Translations under genes and position numbers: made by a program
The notes under the pieces: model-generated
The model's database searches: none
Told to the model about the DNA's origin: nothing
The model's input: the letters and a program-made list of their open reading frames with translations, nothing else
Origin: Hypomesus transpacificus
Lineage: Eukaryota > Chordata > Actinopteri > Osmeriformes > Osmeridae
Direction of reading: 5' to 3'
NCBI RefSeq assembly: GCF_021917145.1
Contig: NC_061074.1
Coordinates: 9,798,384 to 9,862,383 of the forward strand
DNA length: 64,000 nt
Shown: one piece after another, positions 24,707 through 42,964 of the stretch
How positions within the stretch are numbered: the first letter of the stretch is position 1
Layout: each line of letters opens with the position of its first letter

Positions 24707-26220
24707 CACGGGAAGCAAGAGGACAGGAGATGAGAGATAAAGGGGAGGGAGAGAGAGAGAAAGCACCAGTCAGTTAGGATGACAGAGCAGAGCAGGTAGT
24801 CCCCTTCATCTACACAGCAAAGCAGTGAATGAACAAGCAGCATGCAAGCAAGGAGATGGACAGGGGAGAGAGTGTCACTGCCAAGCACAGAGGCCTTACT
24901 CTATCACGATGTGAGTGTTATTAAGAACAGAGGCCTTACTCTATCACGATGTGAGTGTTAAGAACAGAGGCCTTACTCTATCACGATGTGAGTGTTATTA
25001 AGAACAGAGGCCTTACTCCATCACGATGTGAGTGTTATTAAGAACAGAGGCCTTACTCTATCACGATGTGAGTGTTATTAAGAACAGAGGCCTTACTCCA
25101 TCACGATGTGAGTGTTATTAAGAACAGAGGCCTTACTCTATCACGATGTGAGTGTTATTAAGAACAGAGGCCTTACTCTATCACGATGTGAGTGTTATTA
25201 AGAACAGAGGCCTTACTCTATCACGATGTGAGTGTTATTAAGAACAGAGGCCTTACTCTATCACAATGCGAGTGTTATTAAGCACGGAGGCCTTACTCTA
25301 TCACAATGTGGGTTATTATTCTAACACTGCAAAAAGGGCTGCGACACACTTTAATCAAGTCCAGTTAGCAAAGTTTAGTTCAATAACTCATAGCTGTGTG
25401 CAGGAAAGTGAATGTTCAGAAAGGCACAAATCATTAAGCAGGTGGACAGGTTAAAATTCCCCTAACCCCCCTCCCCCTCCCCCCCCCCCCCACAGTCAGC
25501 CTGTTAGTACCTGCTGGTGCAAAGCACGAGGCCCCGGGGCAAACTAGAGAGGGAGAGTAAGACAGGGCAAAGGTCAGAGATCAAACCCACACACTGGAGG
25601 GGGGTGAAGGAGAGTGTGAAGGCCTTCTACACACACGCTCACCCCCCTACACTCCCCCCCCATGGGTAAATGAGGAACTCAGGCACGACAGAAATCACAA
25701 GGATGGGGGTGAGGTGTTCAGTGAGATCGATCAACTAGCTGAATCAAGACGATGAAGCGTTGCTATTCAGATTAGATTCCCCCTCACGATTGGTCTGGCG
25801 TGTGTGGTGAAACTGCACAATGGATCCGTTTGTTGCTAACCCACAATTGCATACAGCTACTCCCAGTGGCCATGTTAGTGGGATGTTTCCCTCTGGAGGG
25901 TGTCAGGTGCTGGTGAGGAGTGACGAGGAGGAGGCATACCTGTCTGGGCTGGGGTGTCGGGTTCATTTGTGGAGGCGGGGAGGCGAACACGACAGAGGGG
26001 GGCTGCCCAGGGGGGAAGGGGGGCTTTCAGAGGAAGAGGACAGAAGGGGGGGGGGGCACAGGGGAGGAGGACTTGATGAACCACTGGACTGAAGGGCAGA
26101 TCAAGGGTTATGTACGCGTGTGTACGCGTGTGTGCATGCTTGTGTGTGCCATACCTGTGAGAGTCCAGGGGATGGGGTGGGGTGGGGGGGTCCCGTTATA
26201 GGCTGTGGTGCTTTATTCAT
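2977..26220 (-). CDS. eif4g1: Eukaryotic translation initiation factor 4 gamma 1 (31 coding exons)
   Basis: Scaffold of the cytoplasmic cap-binding complex eIF4F; it bridges eIF4E, eIF4A, PABP and eIF3. Coding exons, 5' to 3' on the minus strand: 26155-26220 (start [12 protein letters not shown]), 25940-26023, 25511-25543, 24600-24620, 24028-24210, 22900-22999, 18696-18835, 16289-16402, 16066-16138, 14696-15779, 12916-13007, 12603-12810, 12169-12302, 11885-12037, 11346-11741, 10907-11053, 10437-10670, 10236-10340, 7738-8058, 7485-7599, 7253-7367, 6716-6975, 6341-6462, 5959-6131, 5734-5859, 5522-5603, 5185-5283, 4746-4880, 4522-4603, 3686-3826, 2977-3158. All have GT-AG borders and matching phases, giving about 1772 residues once one frame break in 14696-15779 is allowed for. 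Family marks: PABP-binding segment ([16 protein letters not shown]), eIF4E-binding motif YDREFLL near residue 746, MIF4G, MA3 and W2 domains, ending ESDNS. EIF4G1 rather than EIF4G3 is favoured by the residues themselves and by the adjacent psmd2, its neighbour in human too. Confidence 0.96.
3165..3262. repeat. (GA)n microsatellite at an eif4g1 3' splice site
   Basis: Two GA tracts split by acacaggaagagacac. On the transcribed minus strand this is a CU tract immediately upstream of the acceptor of the last coding exon (exon edge 3158), so it serves as or extends the polypyrimidine tract. Confidence 0.9.
3484..3677. repeat. GGA-rich purine array next to a splice donor
   Basis: An imperfect array of gaggagg / ggaaggagaag units of about 45-60 bp higher-order period, all purine on the plus strand. 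It starts within 10 nt of the donor (gtgagtgacc) of eif4g1 exon 3686-3826. The open frames across it are low-complexity artefacts. Confidence 0.9.
3850..4036 (-). mobile_element. tRNA-derived SINE, teleost type
   Basis: Read on the minus strand, it has a tRNA-like head with box-B-like GGTTCGAT-type sequence (plus-strand gaatcgatccgg). The 3' tail is the widespread fish module whose plus-strand form is gcagacgctcttatccagag. It sits in an eif4g1 intron in the gene's own orientation. A second copy of the head only is at 41992-42060. Confidence 0.75.
4147..4440. repeat. 29-33-bp minisatellite, core gagagagtgggtgcaggggg
   Basis: About nine copies whose length differences come from the variable G run at the end of each unit. 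It lies in the eif4g1 intron after exon 4522-4603 and is purine-rich on the plus strand. A smaller array of gagcgagaga units follows at 4450-4510. Confidence 0.93.
5522..6462 (-). other. eif4g1: eif4g1 exons encoding the MA3 domain
   Basis: Exons 6341-6462, 5959-6131, 5734-5859 and 5522-5603 encode the second eIF4A-binding HEAT domain. Landmarks are [60 protein letters not shown] and [20 protein letters not shown]. The preceding exons 6716-6975 and 7253-7367 encode the Arg/Ser/Asp-rich linker ([16 protein letters not shown]) and [12 protein letters not shown]. Confidence 0.93.
8318..8945. repeat. 18-bp minisatellite, unit ggctgaggacactgactg
   Basis: About 35 copies with ccc/cac and ggc/gac variants and occasional short ggctggctgg insertions. 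It lies inside the long intron between eif4g1 exons 10236-10340 and 7738-8058. Because 18 is a multiple of three and the unit has no stop, it gives long open frames on both strands (up to 388 codons), which are not genes. Confidence 0.95.
9530..9735 (+). mobile_element. hAT/ZBED-type transposase fragment
   Basis: On the plus strand, opposite to eif4g1, a short frame reads [20 protein letters not shown]. The DVVTRWNSS block is the signature of hAT-family transposases and ZBED proteins, next to their conserved central region. No start, terminal repeats or C-terminal dimerisation region are visible, and frames change on both sides, so it is a decayed fragment within an eif4g1 intron. Confidence 0.7.
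10236..11741 (-). other. eif4g1: eif4g1 exons encoding the MIF4G (HEAT) domain
   Basis: Four exons (11346-11741, 10907-11053, 10437-10670, 10236-10340) encode the middle domain that binds eIF4A and eIF3. Visible core segments are [60 protein letters not shown] and [19 protein letters not shown], then [12 protein letters not shown]. All four exons are multiples of three in phase 0. Residues are about 830-1120 of the model. Confidence 0.95.
13236..14690. repeat. 22-bp minisatellite, core gacagacatggagacagaga
   Basis: About 1.45 kb, roughly 70 copies, mixing 22-bp units with shorter variants (acacatgg, acatggagacag). It fills the eif4g1 intron between exons 14696-15779 and 12916-13007 and begins only a few bases inside the donor gtcagc. 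The transcript strand is CU-rich (ctctgtctccatgtctgtct). It produces very long open frames on both strands (up to 848 codons including flanking exon sequence), which should not be annotated as proteins. Confidence 0.96.
14696..15779 (-). other. eif4g1: eif4g1 large low-complexity exon with a one-base frame break
   Basis: This 1084-bp exon enters with two bases of a codon and leaves with one, so it should be 1 base shorter (or 2 longer) to keep frame. The upstream part reads [15 protein letters not shown] in one frame. The downstream part reads [18 protein letters not shown] in another, on to the donor. The switch falls at a run of eight C on the coding strand (G8 at about 15598-15605, plus strand). 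Seven C restores the frame. The exon also encodes short repeats: VVAAP pentapeptides (about 14940-15055) and EEEVKQV octapeptide-like units (about 15355-15470). A sequencing indel in the homopolymer is the simplest reading; a real allele cannot be excluded. Confidence 0.85.
17526..17575. repeat. (GA)n microsatellite
   Basis: A near-perfect GA tract followed by a purine-rich tail to about 17620, then three copies of ccagagagaggggg at 17700-17745. All lie in the 2.3-kb eif4g1 intron between exons 18696-18835 and 16289-16402. Nothing else is recognised in that intron apart from CA tracts and C homopolymers near 18258-18285 and 18383-18396. Confidence 0.85.
19257..19345. repeat. 23-bp short array, core attacccagagttcaatatc
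   Basis: Four tandem copies with small changes (gagttca to gactcca) in an eif4g1 intron. The rest of 18836-20640 shows no gene or recognisable element. Confidence 0.85.
20647..21057. repeat. 21-bp minisatellite, core cagacaggcctctggagagg
   Basis: About 19-20 copies, with one-base variants (gagaagg, gggaagg, gatggg) clustered toward the right end. It is intronic in eif4g1. Period 21 and the lack of stops create parallel open frames on both strands (QTGLWRG, PLERADR), which are artefacts. Confidence 0.95.
22672..22870. repeat. GT-rich degenerate array (gtgtgtgtcaggtgagtgt)
   Basis: Short imperfect units of gtgtgtgtcagg / gtgagtgt, ending 30 bp below the donor of eif4g1 exon 22900-22999. On the transcript strand it is CA-rich (cacacacacctgacac). 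Confidence 0.85.
23008..23590. repeat. 28-bp minisatellite abutting an eif4g1 3' splice site
   Basis: About 20 copies of a 28-bp unit (core ggtccagagagatggggaga) with regular c/g and length variants. It begins 9 nt from the edge of exon 22900-22999. On the transcript strand the units read tctccccatctctctggacc, so the array is the pyrimidine-rich sequence upstream of the acceptor ttctgaag. Confidence 0.95.
24540..24706. repeat. GA and AC microsatellites flanking the eif4g1 microexon
   Basis: A GA tract (about 24548-24592) ends within a few bases of the microexon donor. An AC tract (about 24657-24705) lies about 40 bp upstream of its acceptor. In transcript sense these are a CU tract downstream and a GU tract upstream. 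Confidence 0.9.
24600..24620 (-). other. eif4g1: eif4g1 21-nt microexon (GGFRSLQ)
   Basis: A 21-nt exon encoding GGFRSLQ lies between acceptor tgctcaag and donor gtaact. It joins in phase 0 to the exon ending ALHQQ (25511-25543) and the exon starting PYYGSRPN (24028-24210). It is flanked by a long GA tract and a long AC tract. Being a multiple of three, it can be skipped without a frame change. The call rests on phase, splice signals and the continuity of the peptide. Confidence 0.75.
24893..25312. repeat. 40-bp minisatellite, core ggccttactctatcacgatg
   Basis: Eleven copies, mostly identical, with tatcac/catcac variants and more drift in the last two. It is intronic in eif4g1 between exons 25511-25543 and 24600-24620. 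On the transcript strand each unit carries gagtaaggcc, a weak 5' splice-site look-alike. Confidence 0.95.
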
Positions 26221-26231
26221 TTCCTGGGGTT

Positions 26232-29200
26232 CTGCATGGGGGGGCTGGGAGCGGCACACATATCTAGAAGCAGAAGAGAGGAGGGAGGAGATGTCACTAG
26301 GAGGCCAGAGAGGAACTAGGAGAGGAACTAGGAGAGGAACTAGGAGAGGAACTAGGAGAGGAACTAGGAGAGGAACCAGGAGAGGAACCAAGATAGGAAC
26401 CAGGAGAGGAACCAAGAGAGGAACCAGGAGAGGAACCAAGAGAGGAACCAGGAGAGGAACCAGGAGAGGAACCAGGAGAGGAACCAGGAGAGGAACCAGG
26501 AGAGGAACCAGGTGAGGAACCAGGTGAGGAACTAGGAGAGGAAGCAGTGAGCATGTGTTGTTCCAGTGCTGGGGTCAGAGCTGGTAGCAGTGGCTATACT
26601 CACATTTAGAAACAGTATTCAGTCCCTGGTAAGGGAGCAAGGCTCTGAGGAATGCCAATGTGGTGGTTCGTCCAGTAATCTCACTGCTAGAGAGAGAGAA
26701 ATAGAGAGTGGGTCAGACAGACAAGACATTACAAGAGTCAAAACATAAGAGTGAAAACACCCTTTCGCAACTCCCCCTGAAATAACCCGTGTGGATAGCA
26801 TTCCAAGGCGATAGCCTCAAGAACTCATGTGACCCAAAACGCAGTTAGCGCTAGCTCTGGCCACGGAGTGGGGGAGAAAATAGGGAGTTCCCAGATAAGA
26901 CGTCAGTCTGTTCCTTGTGTTTCCAGGCAGGGATATCTATATAGAGTTGGCATTGAGAACTACAGATAATGACTTAGAGATACAAATGGGTCACAAGCGC
27001 AATCATTTTAAAGAGCGGACTGTGTCATAGACCTACAGTTCCAACTGCGAACAGCAACACGCACACACAAAGACACACAGTGTGGGAGTAAAACACCTGA
27101 GTCATGCTGAGTCAGATAAGGTTTTTCCTTTTCTTTTTTATAAGGGGGTGTCAGACTTCTTTCAGCCAGGAAGAGAAGTCTAGAATGATTCTTTAAACAA
27201 AGGGGAACAGGTGGGAGGGCGAAAACAACAGTCAAACACCACACAAGCACCTTTATCATGACTGTAACAATGGGCTTCAACGCTGAAACGCTCGGCTTGG
27301 CTGTAAAGACAAGGGGGGAAGTTTTAGACATGGGCAGGCGTTTGTGTGTGTGAGAGATGGAGAGAGACTTATTGCTGAGTGGACACTAAGAGGGCTAAAA
27401 GAAGTTTCTTCTTTCCCTGGCACACGCAGGCTCAAACGGTTTACCCACGTCGGTGTGGAGGTAACCTCACGTCAAATGACAGCATCCTAGAAATGCTCAA
27501 ATACTGTGATGGAACAACTAGGGTCTATCGCCTCAGTCATCTAGACACACCAAGAGGCAGCTGAACATGCACACGTCCACACTGAGAAGAGTCATGCTGG
27601 TGCTGCACTGCAGAGGGGCCCGTGTCTTCCAGCAGTCATGCCGTGTTGCCTTTCCTCCCCTCAGCGTAGCTCCCACAGCGCTTCCCAGAAGCCACTTGGC
27701 TCAAAACAGGAAAAGACTCAAAACAAACGCACGTTCCCCTTTCCCAAAAACAGCTGTAGCTATTGTAATTGTAGCTCTACTCCTGAAAAAGCTAGCTATT
27801 TGGAGGTGGACTGACTTCTCCTGGGGAAAGAAGAGTATACCACCTAGGGAGTGGGGGTTCAATGTACAGTGTGTGTGTGCGTGCGTGTGTGCGTGCTGGG
27901 GGAAGGGTGTCCATATCCAGCCCCCACCAGGACCACACCAAGCCCAGTCACTTGAACTGAACATGCAGCAGACGCAGTGTGTGTGTGTGTGTGTGTGTGG
28001 CAGGGTTATAGCCTGAACAGGAACAGTTGCATAACCCCCAACATGGCCCTCATGACGTGCAGACTGTTGACCTCCATTTAAAACCCACTAGCTTAACCTG
28101 CTACACGGCTGCAGAGGAACCCTTCTGTGGGCGAGCCCATTCCACTGGGAATGACACTGCAACTTCCCCCGGAAAAGGCGTGGCAGCCGCGTCCATCCAC
28201 AACGTAGCATTTTAAATAACGTAACCGATGGTGATACTTTGGGCTTTGCATGCACACACCCCACCCATGTTACCACACACACACACAAGCTAGTTGACCT
28301 CTGGAACTGGTTGAGTAAAATACTACTCGAGTAAAATGCATGTGTGCGGTCTGCGGCTGAAGTCATATCATTCCAGTCACGGTGCTATGTAACCCATAGC
28401 TTAAATATAGAACAGAAGCCTTTCAGGGACATTGGGATGGGTAGACAGGCTCTGCAGTGGGTTATGACAGGGGTATCTTCCACTCATAGACCACAAATCC
28501 GACCCCAATGTTAACGATGGAGGTGACACCAACATGGTTTAATCTGAAGGCCTTTTTGTCGGCAAAGACAGACAATTTAAGGTTGCTTTAACAGAAGTCT
28601 ATAGAAAGAAAAAAATATATATATGTATAATTTTATTGGCATAAGGCAGACTGTAAAACTAGCAACACAACATGCTATAGGTTGTGTGTGGTCTGACATG
28701 ACCACAGACCAAACACCAGTAAGTGCACGTGCACATATTGCAAAAAGTGTTCCTTTGATATGTGGTCTTCCAAAACAAGTGTCAGACTTCATAGAAGTGG
28801 ATATGAGTCTCTGGACAGCCTGTTCCCCAGGTTCTTTCTCAACACTGCAGTCTGCCAAAGTCACAGAAACTGCATAAGTTTGAGTGTGTGTGCGTGTTTG
28901 TACAGCGTTTGTCAATGAAGAGGTCTGGCTGTGTAATACATGTGTACATTTTGCTGGAGCAACTTGGGCAAGTTCCTTTAGCAAAGTCAGCATATTGCAA
29001 TTAAACGGTTAGTGTAGTAGACCATAGGTGAGATACTGCTTGGTAGACATAATGTCATAAGACATTTTAATTTCTCTCAGCTCTTAGAGCACTTAATTTA
29101 ACCAGCCCGCTAACGTTACAAAATCCAAACTAGTATAAAAAAACGGACCGAGGGAAGATCAGGTTTACCATCATCATCATCGATACAAAGTTACGGTAAA

Positions 29201-31676
29201 ACTGGACTTGCCCGTTTTTTTTTTTTTTTTTTTTTTTTTTTAGACAACCTTGATTTTAAAAAGCATCCATTTTGAGCTCAGCCTCGGATTCTCGGTCAAG
29301 TGCACGTGGCGATTCTCATACGTGCCTCGCATCATCCTCTCACAGGGTGACCGGATGCAGAGGCGCTACGGTGACAACCTGTGCACCTGTCATTGATGTC
29401 AATAAATACAGAATTGCTAGTCAATCAAGACAAGTCGAAGGCATTTCTCACAAAACCCGGCACAATTCTACTATCGATATATGTACTTCAGATGCCACGT
29501 ATGCATCAATTATTATGCATCAGCGTGCGAAAAACAGTGTACAAAGCTAGTAAGTTTAAATAGATGTGGTGTAGGTCATTAGCAAGTTGAAAGCTCCACT
29601 TTAAAGCCACATTTTTCACAGCGTTGGTAACGTGAGACCCGGGAGGGCGTGCTGTGCGGCGCCATTGCTCATACAGCATTTTTCCCAATGCGTAGTATCC
29701 ACGTGGTTCCCACTTTAGCGCGCGCAGTACACACCAACATACGTTACCCGGCATCCAGACAATATTTAAAACCATCCGATTTATCGTCTACTTTAAAATA
29801 AAAACTAAAGAAACCGTCAACGAATCACATCTGAATTGACGGGCGGATTGTTTAAAATACAATATTCCCGTGTGATCAACAGGTAGCCTAGCCAGTATAC
29901 ATTCTCAGAAAAATATGGTCCGATAGCCACTGGTTTATGTTCACACGTACTTTTGATTTAAATATCTTTAAAACAGCGGACTGAGCAATCTGGACTATGC
30001 AGGTTCTAACCACTGAAGGAGAATTTTAAAAAACGCTAGCGACAGCTACCTGCTGTGTCATTTTCCAAATCACCATCATGACGCAGAATGAGTAACGAAG
30101 ATATTCCATTCCATCAAAAATCAAGCAGTCCATTCATCTCAAATAATAAACATAAGTATGTCGTCTGAACATTACAACAAGAAATGTACTACATTATATC
30201 AGAGGATGCTTAGTATTTATAAAGTACACGTGTCACGCCTACCTTCCATGGAATGAATATCCTCCACTACGAGTTTAGTCCAAACACATTTCTAATGAAC
30301 GTTAAGTTAATAACATCAACACTTCAAAGAACTACTAATCAGCAATATAATGTGGGCAAAGAGCGGCTATGCCTAAACCGACTTCTTGGAATGTCTGCTT
30401 GATCACGCATCTGCCAAACCACAAATAATAGGCGGAAACAATGTGTTCAATGTAGACATGCTCATACAAGCTGGCATGGGCAAAGACAATTTGAATGTAC
30501 TGATTTAATGTGGCCATACACACTCTCCCAATGGTGACTTTGCTCGATTATTAATAATGTCAATGAGCAAATAAATTAAATGTATATGCAGTTTCACTAC
30601 TCCAACTACTCCTTAGGCCATTTCACTTAGCGATTGTCTGTAGAAACAAGAAAGGAGGCTAGCTGGCTAGCTAATTCAGGCCTACGCTATCCAATCCAAC
30701 CATAAAAACATCCGAAGCCCTTTCCGATTTAGTAAAAACCCTGCTACAACTCAATTAGTTTTATCGTCAACAAAACAATTCTACAAATGTGTTTAAATCT
30801 CTCATGGGTCAGGTCTTTCTCTAGCATGCAGTTGAAAATTGTTTTTCACATTCACCGGTTTATCTACTGCCAAAACACGTTAGCTTGGCTGGCTATATGC
30901 GTGACCACCAGCTACCGAGTAGCTTTTTTAACCAGTTAATAACTAAGACTGAAATACAGAATAACTGACTAGACAGGTCTGGAATGGTCACTAGTCAAAT
31001 GGTATCAAGTGACTGGCTTATTATTCCATGTCACGACAGAATTCAAAGTAGACAGCCGGCTATACTGCCGCTGGTAAAGTATGTTAATCAGTTGGAGCTA
31101 GCTAGCCAGCTGCCATAGCTACAGCATATGGACAAGTTTGGTAGCTAGCTATGGCAATGCTGAAAACATGACTAGCCTAGCAAGCTAAACGTTGTTTTAT
31201 AGCCAACGACGCCAACCGATTTAGCTAGCGTGTCTATCACTACTACGACTAGTAGGCTAATAGTTGCTTAACGTGCGAGTAATAGTTGCTTAACGTACGT
31301 TAGTGCCTCGTGGGTCGGCCTTCCTTTGACTTGGTCTTTTTTTCGTTAAAACTGTGATCAATTTAAGTAGCCAGCTAGTGTCAACTAACAAATGGCAGAC
31401 GTTTCGCCACCAATATTATTCGAAATAACGGGGAGGGTACTTTCTTTTGGCGTGACACTTTGTCGGCGATTGCTAGCTTGTTAGCTAACAGCTTGTCTTG
31501 CGATAGAATAATTAAAAAACGCAGACCCATTGGTATTTGACTAAAGACGGGGACCATTTAAATCCATAGACAGTTGCGGTGCACGGGTTAATCTTGAGTT
31601 TCCCAGTTTATGTAGATTGTAATTGAGCGTTTACCACGTTTGTGAATTAACTGCATAAACCATGGCGTTAGCATAC
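26232..31676 (-). other. eif4g1: eif4g1 5' intronic region
   Basis: From the acceptor of the start-codon exon to the likely first exon. It contains the 12-bp array above, CA/GT microsatellites (27960-27998), a run of about 20 T at 29218-29240, and otherwise ordinary unique sequence. Alternative 5' UTR exons are possible, for example donor-like gtaggc at about 30240 and gtagct at about 30050 on the minus strand, but nothing decides between them. No protein-coding exon of another gene is recognised. Confidence 0.5.
26303..26540. repeat. 12-bp minisatellite, unit aggagaggaacc
   Basis: About 20 copies (aggaacta / aggaacca variants) beginning 70 bp upstream of the eif4g1 start-codon exon (26155-26231, acceptor catgcag). 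In transcript sense it is ggttcctctcct, again pyrimidine-rich. Confidence 0.93.
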
Positions 31677-31760
31677 CTTTCTCTCCTTGAGTCTGCAAAG
31701 CTGTACGGATTCTTCCCGGAAGCCGGTTGGCAATTCCGGATTAAGTTCATGTGACGGGGC
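31677..31760 (-). promoter_or_regulatory. eif4g1: Probable eif4g1 non-coding exon 1 and promoter
   Basis: On the minus strand, a GC-richer patch with two ETS-like cores (ggaag/ttccgg at 31716-31742) leads into a good 5' splice site, AAAG|gtatgc, at 31677/31676. This is about 0.6 kb beyond the psmd2 poly(A) signal and 5.4 kb upstream of the start-codon exon, as expected for a leader exon. The exact start site is not visible. Confidence 0.5.
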
Positions 31761-32335
31761 CTTGGGTAGCGTGATTTAAAGTTTTGTCAATCGCCAAAAT
31801 GTGCCGGCGTAGTGTGGACTACAAGACAACAGACACATCAACTATTAAACAAAACAAATGTACAAGTAATTCCCGACTGTTTAGTATTGTTCCTCGAAAA
31901 GGCGTCAGCGATTACTGCCACAGCCAGCCGGCTTCTGACTGATCCTAGGGGATGCCTTTGCTGGCTATGACACAGTTGTATGTAGGCGTGGCTAGAGGAA
32001 TACTGAATGCGAACTGTCGGATGGCAGTTTTGTCGGGTCGGTTCGTATTAAAAACGGATCTTCAAATACATAAACGATGTAATGAAAATACAGGTACATT
32101 TTCTTTTATATAAATATCTAATGAATTGTTCAGACTTTATCTTGCCAATAGACCTGTGTATCCTATTTTTCATTAGTTGTGATTAAAAAAAAAATATCTA
32201 CATTTGCATGTAAAGTTATTGTCTCCTACCTGTGGTTTAACAGTTATCCTAAGTCCTTAAAGTTTAGGGTGTTCATTCATTTATATTCAAATCCCAACAT
32301 CACAGACCAAGGACAGAAATGATCGACTTGAAACT

Positions 32336-32892
32336 TTTATTATCATTTTTTTGTTGTTTAAACCTTTTACAGTACTGTAACAAAACCACCAAAACAAAAA
32401 CTGGATGAAAACATTTTTTTTTTTTTACATGCTGTAATTACAAAAGGAGGAGACATGTTGGAAAAAGGAGCAACGGCGGTGATACGATGTCATCTACTGC
32501 ATGGCTGAAGGAGGAACAGGGAGGCAGGAAGGAGCAGACAGCTACCTCTCACACACTGTCCTCAGATCAGCTGACGACTGGAGCATTGGTCACCCAACTG
32601 AACACATGACAGATGAGGAGCTTGTCCTAGATCACAACAAAAGAGCTAACCAATCAAAGTACAGTGAGGTCCCAATTTACCCTCCCTGTCTCAGTCTAAC
32701 CAACCTGACCACAACCAAACATCTTCAGAGGTGATCGAGTCAGAGCCACAGACTGAAAGACAAGGGGCACGCTTCCTTCCTGGCCCTCCTCAGTCATGGA
32801 ATAAAGTAGTAAAATATAAGTGACCAATGAGAGCCAGGGAGTGCTACCCCCTGCTGCCAGTCAGTCAACAGTCAAGGGAGACAGAGGGGGTT
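32336..32892 (-). terminator. psmd2: psmd2 3' UTR and poly(A) signal
   Basis: AATAAA on the minus strand at 32336-32341, about 550 bp after the psmd2 stop (TAG, 32893-32895). It is followed downstream (lower coordinates) by T/A-rich sequence. eif4g1 transcription begins roughly 600 bp further on, in the same direction. Confidence 0.7.
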
Positions 32893-41548
<8,656 letters not shown>

Positions 41549-41879
41549 TCTTGCTGTTCGGCTAGCAAAACGAACTGAATCTAGAAACCGGGATGAAATG
41601 CTTCTTCTTCGATAACAACTGAGTTCAATGGCAAGTTTGGATTCAATCTTACTTTACCACCACCTACTGGACAGAAATGATAAGCGCATCGATGTCTGAA
41701 TGCTGTCAGACCTAACTATGTGTCAGCCTATCATAGTATTGCGGGCGTAGCCAATTTGTTCTAAGGCCTACCCAAAAACGAAAATATCTCCGAAAAATTA
41801 TGCACGGGGTGTACTTCGCAAAGCAATTGAGTAAAAAAAACTGAAAAGTTATGGCAAGCCGTTTTATCATTTAATCAAT

Positions 41880-41990
41880 GAATTCTTGATATCCAAAATT
41901 CGAATTTTGGATATCAAGAATTCGAATTTTGGATATCAACAATTCGAATTTTTGATGTCAAGAATTGCATTTTGGATATCAACAATTCGA
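41880..41990. repeat. Palindromic repeat cluster, ttggatatcaagaattcgaa type
   Basis: Begins with a perfect 44-bp palindrome (41880-41923, centred on ttcgaa) and continues with three diverged half-copies of ttttggatatcaacaattcg. EcoRI, EcoRV and AsuII-type hexamers recur. It directly precedes the SINE fragment. Nothing suggests transcription. Confidence 0.9.
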
Positions 41991-41991
41991 A

Positions 41992-42060
41992 TTCAGGGAA
42001 TTGAACCGGCAACCTTCTGATCAATAGCCCAATTCCTTAACCACTCAGCGACCTGACTTG
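41992..42060 (-). mobile_element. SINE head fragment
   Basis: Same tRNA-like head as the SINE at 3850-4036 (plus-strand gaattgaaccggcaaccttc and ccactcagcgacctga), truncated, without the 3' tail. Confidence 0.65.
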
Positions 42061-42964
42061 CACTGTGGTATGACAAGCTCTTTGCCCAGCTCCTTGATGA
42101 ACAGCCGCCTTGCATTGGTCACAGCACCCATGTTATCAGGGTGTTGTGCAGTAAAGGGGTAGGCGTGTAGGCGTTGATTGGCAACATCCAGCAGATTGTA
42201 CCAGAGCACCAAAGGCCACCTCCGTGTTCTCCGCTTGCATGGTGTAGGTGCGAACCATCTGGTCCATTGTGTCCACTCTTCCTTTGGTTTGATTATAGTA
42301 CTGGATAACTTCTGGTTGGGAAACGTTAATTTTAACATAAACAAATTACTTTGTTTCCCATTTTTTGTAAAGTAACTACTAGTATTTTATTTAGTTACTT
42401 GCAGTAGAGAGTAAGGTGTTCAGTTACTTTTGCATTACATTAACAATAGTATTTTATTTCTAAGACAATTCACCTTGGTCACTCTTGTGCCCAGAAGACA
42501 CATTTAATGGGTTGACCTCAGCAATAGCACATATTGTACTGACTTTTCAGTGTCACTTGCGTGTAACATGATTAATCCTCATTATACAGCAAGACAGATC
42601 AAAAGGTATTAATCCACCATAATGAAAAGCAATATTTGCATGAGGTTCTTGAATCAAGAAACTCTTTCATTAATAAATTATTCAGAAGGCAGAAGTCTAG
42701 AAGTTAGCTAGCTCTACAATTTACCAGGGGTAGGTCTGAATAGGAGCAAAACAAAGCTAAGCTATAGCTAGGTATGCAGGTAGCAAAATGGTGTTCACTT
42801 CCAGATATTTCACTTACTGTGATATAATCCTAAACCGCTGCAACGATAGAGTGACCCATCACACAAGCTTAAGTTCAAATACATTATTTAATGTGACATT
42901 GCGTAGGCCTACTGTACAATTTGGGCCAAACATTTTTTCAATGTACTTCAATATGAAACTTTAT

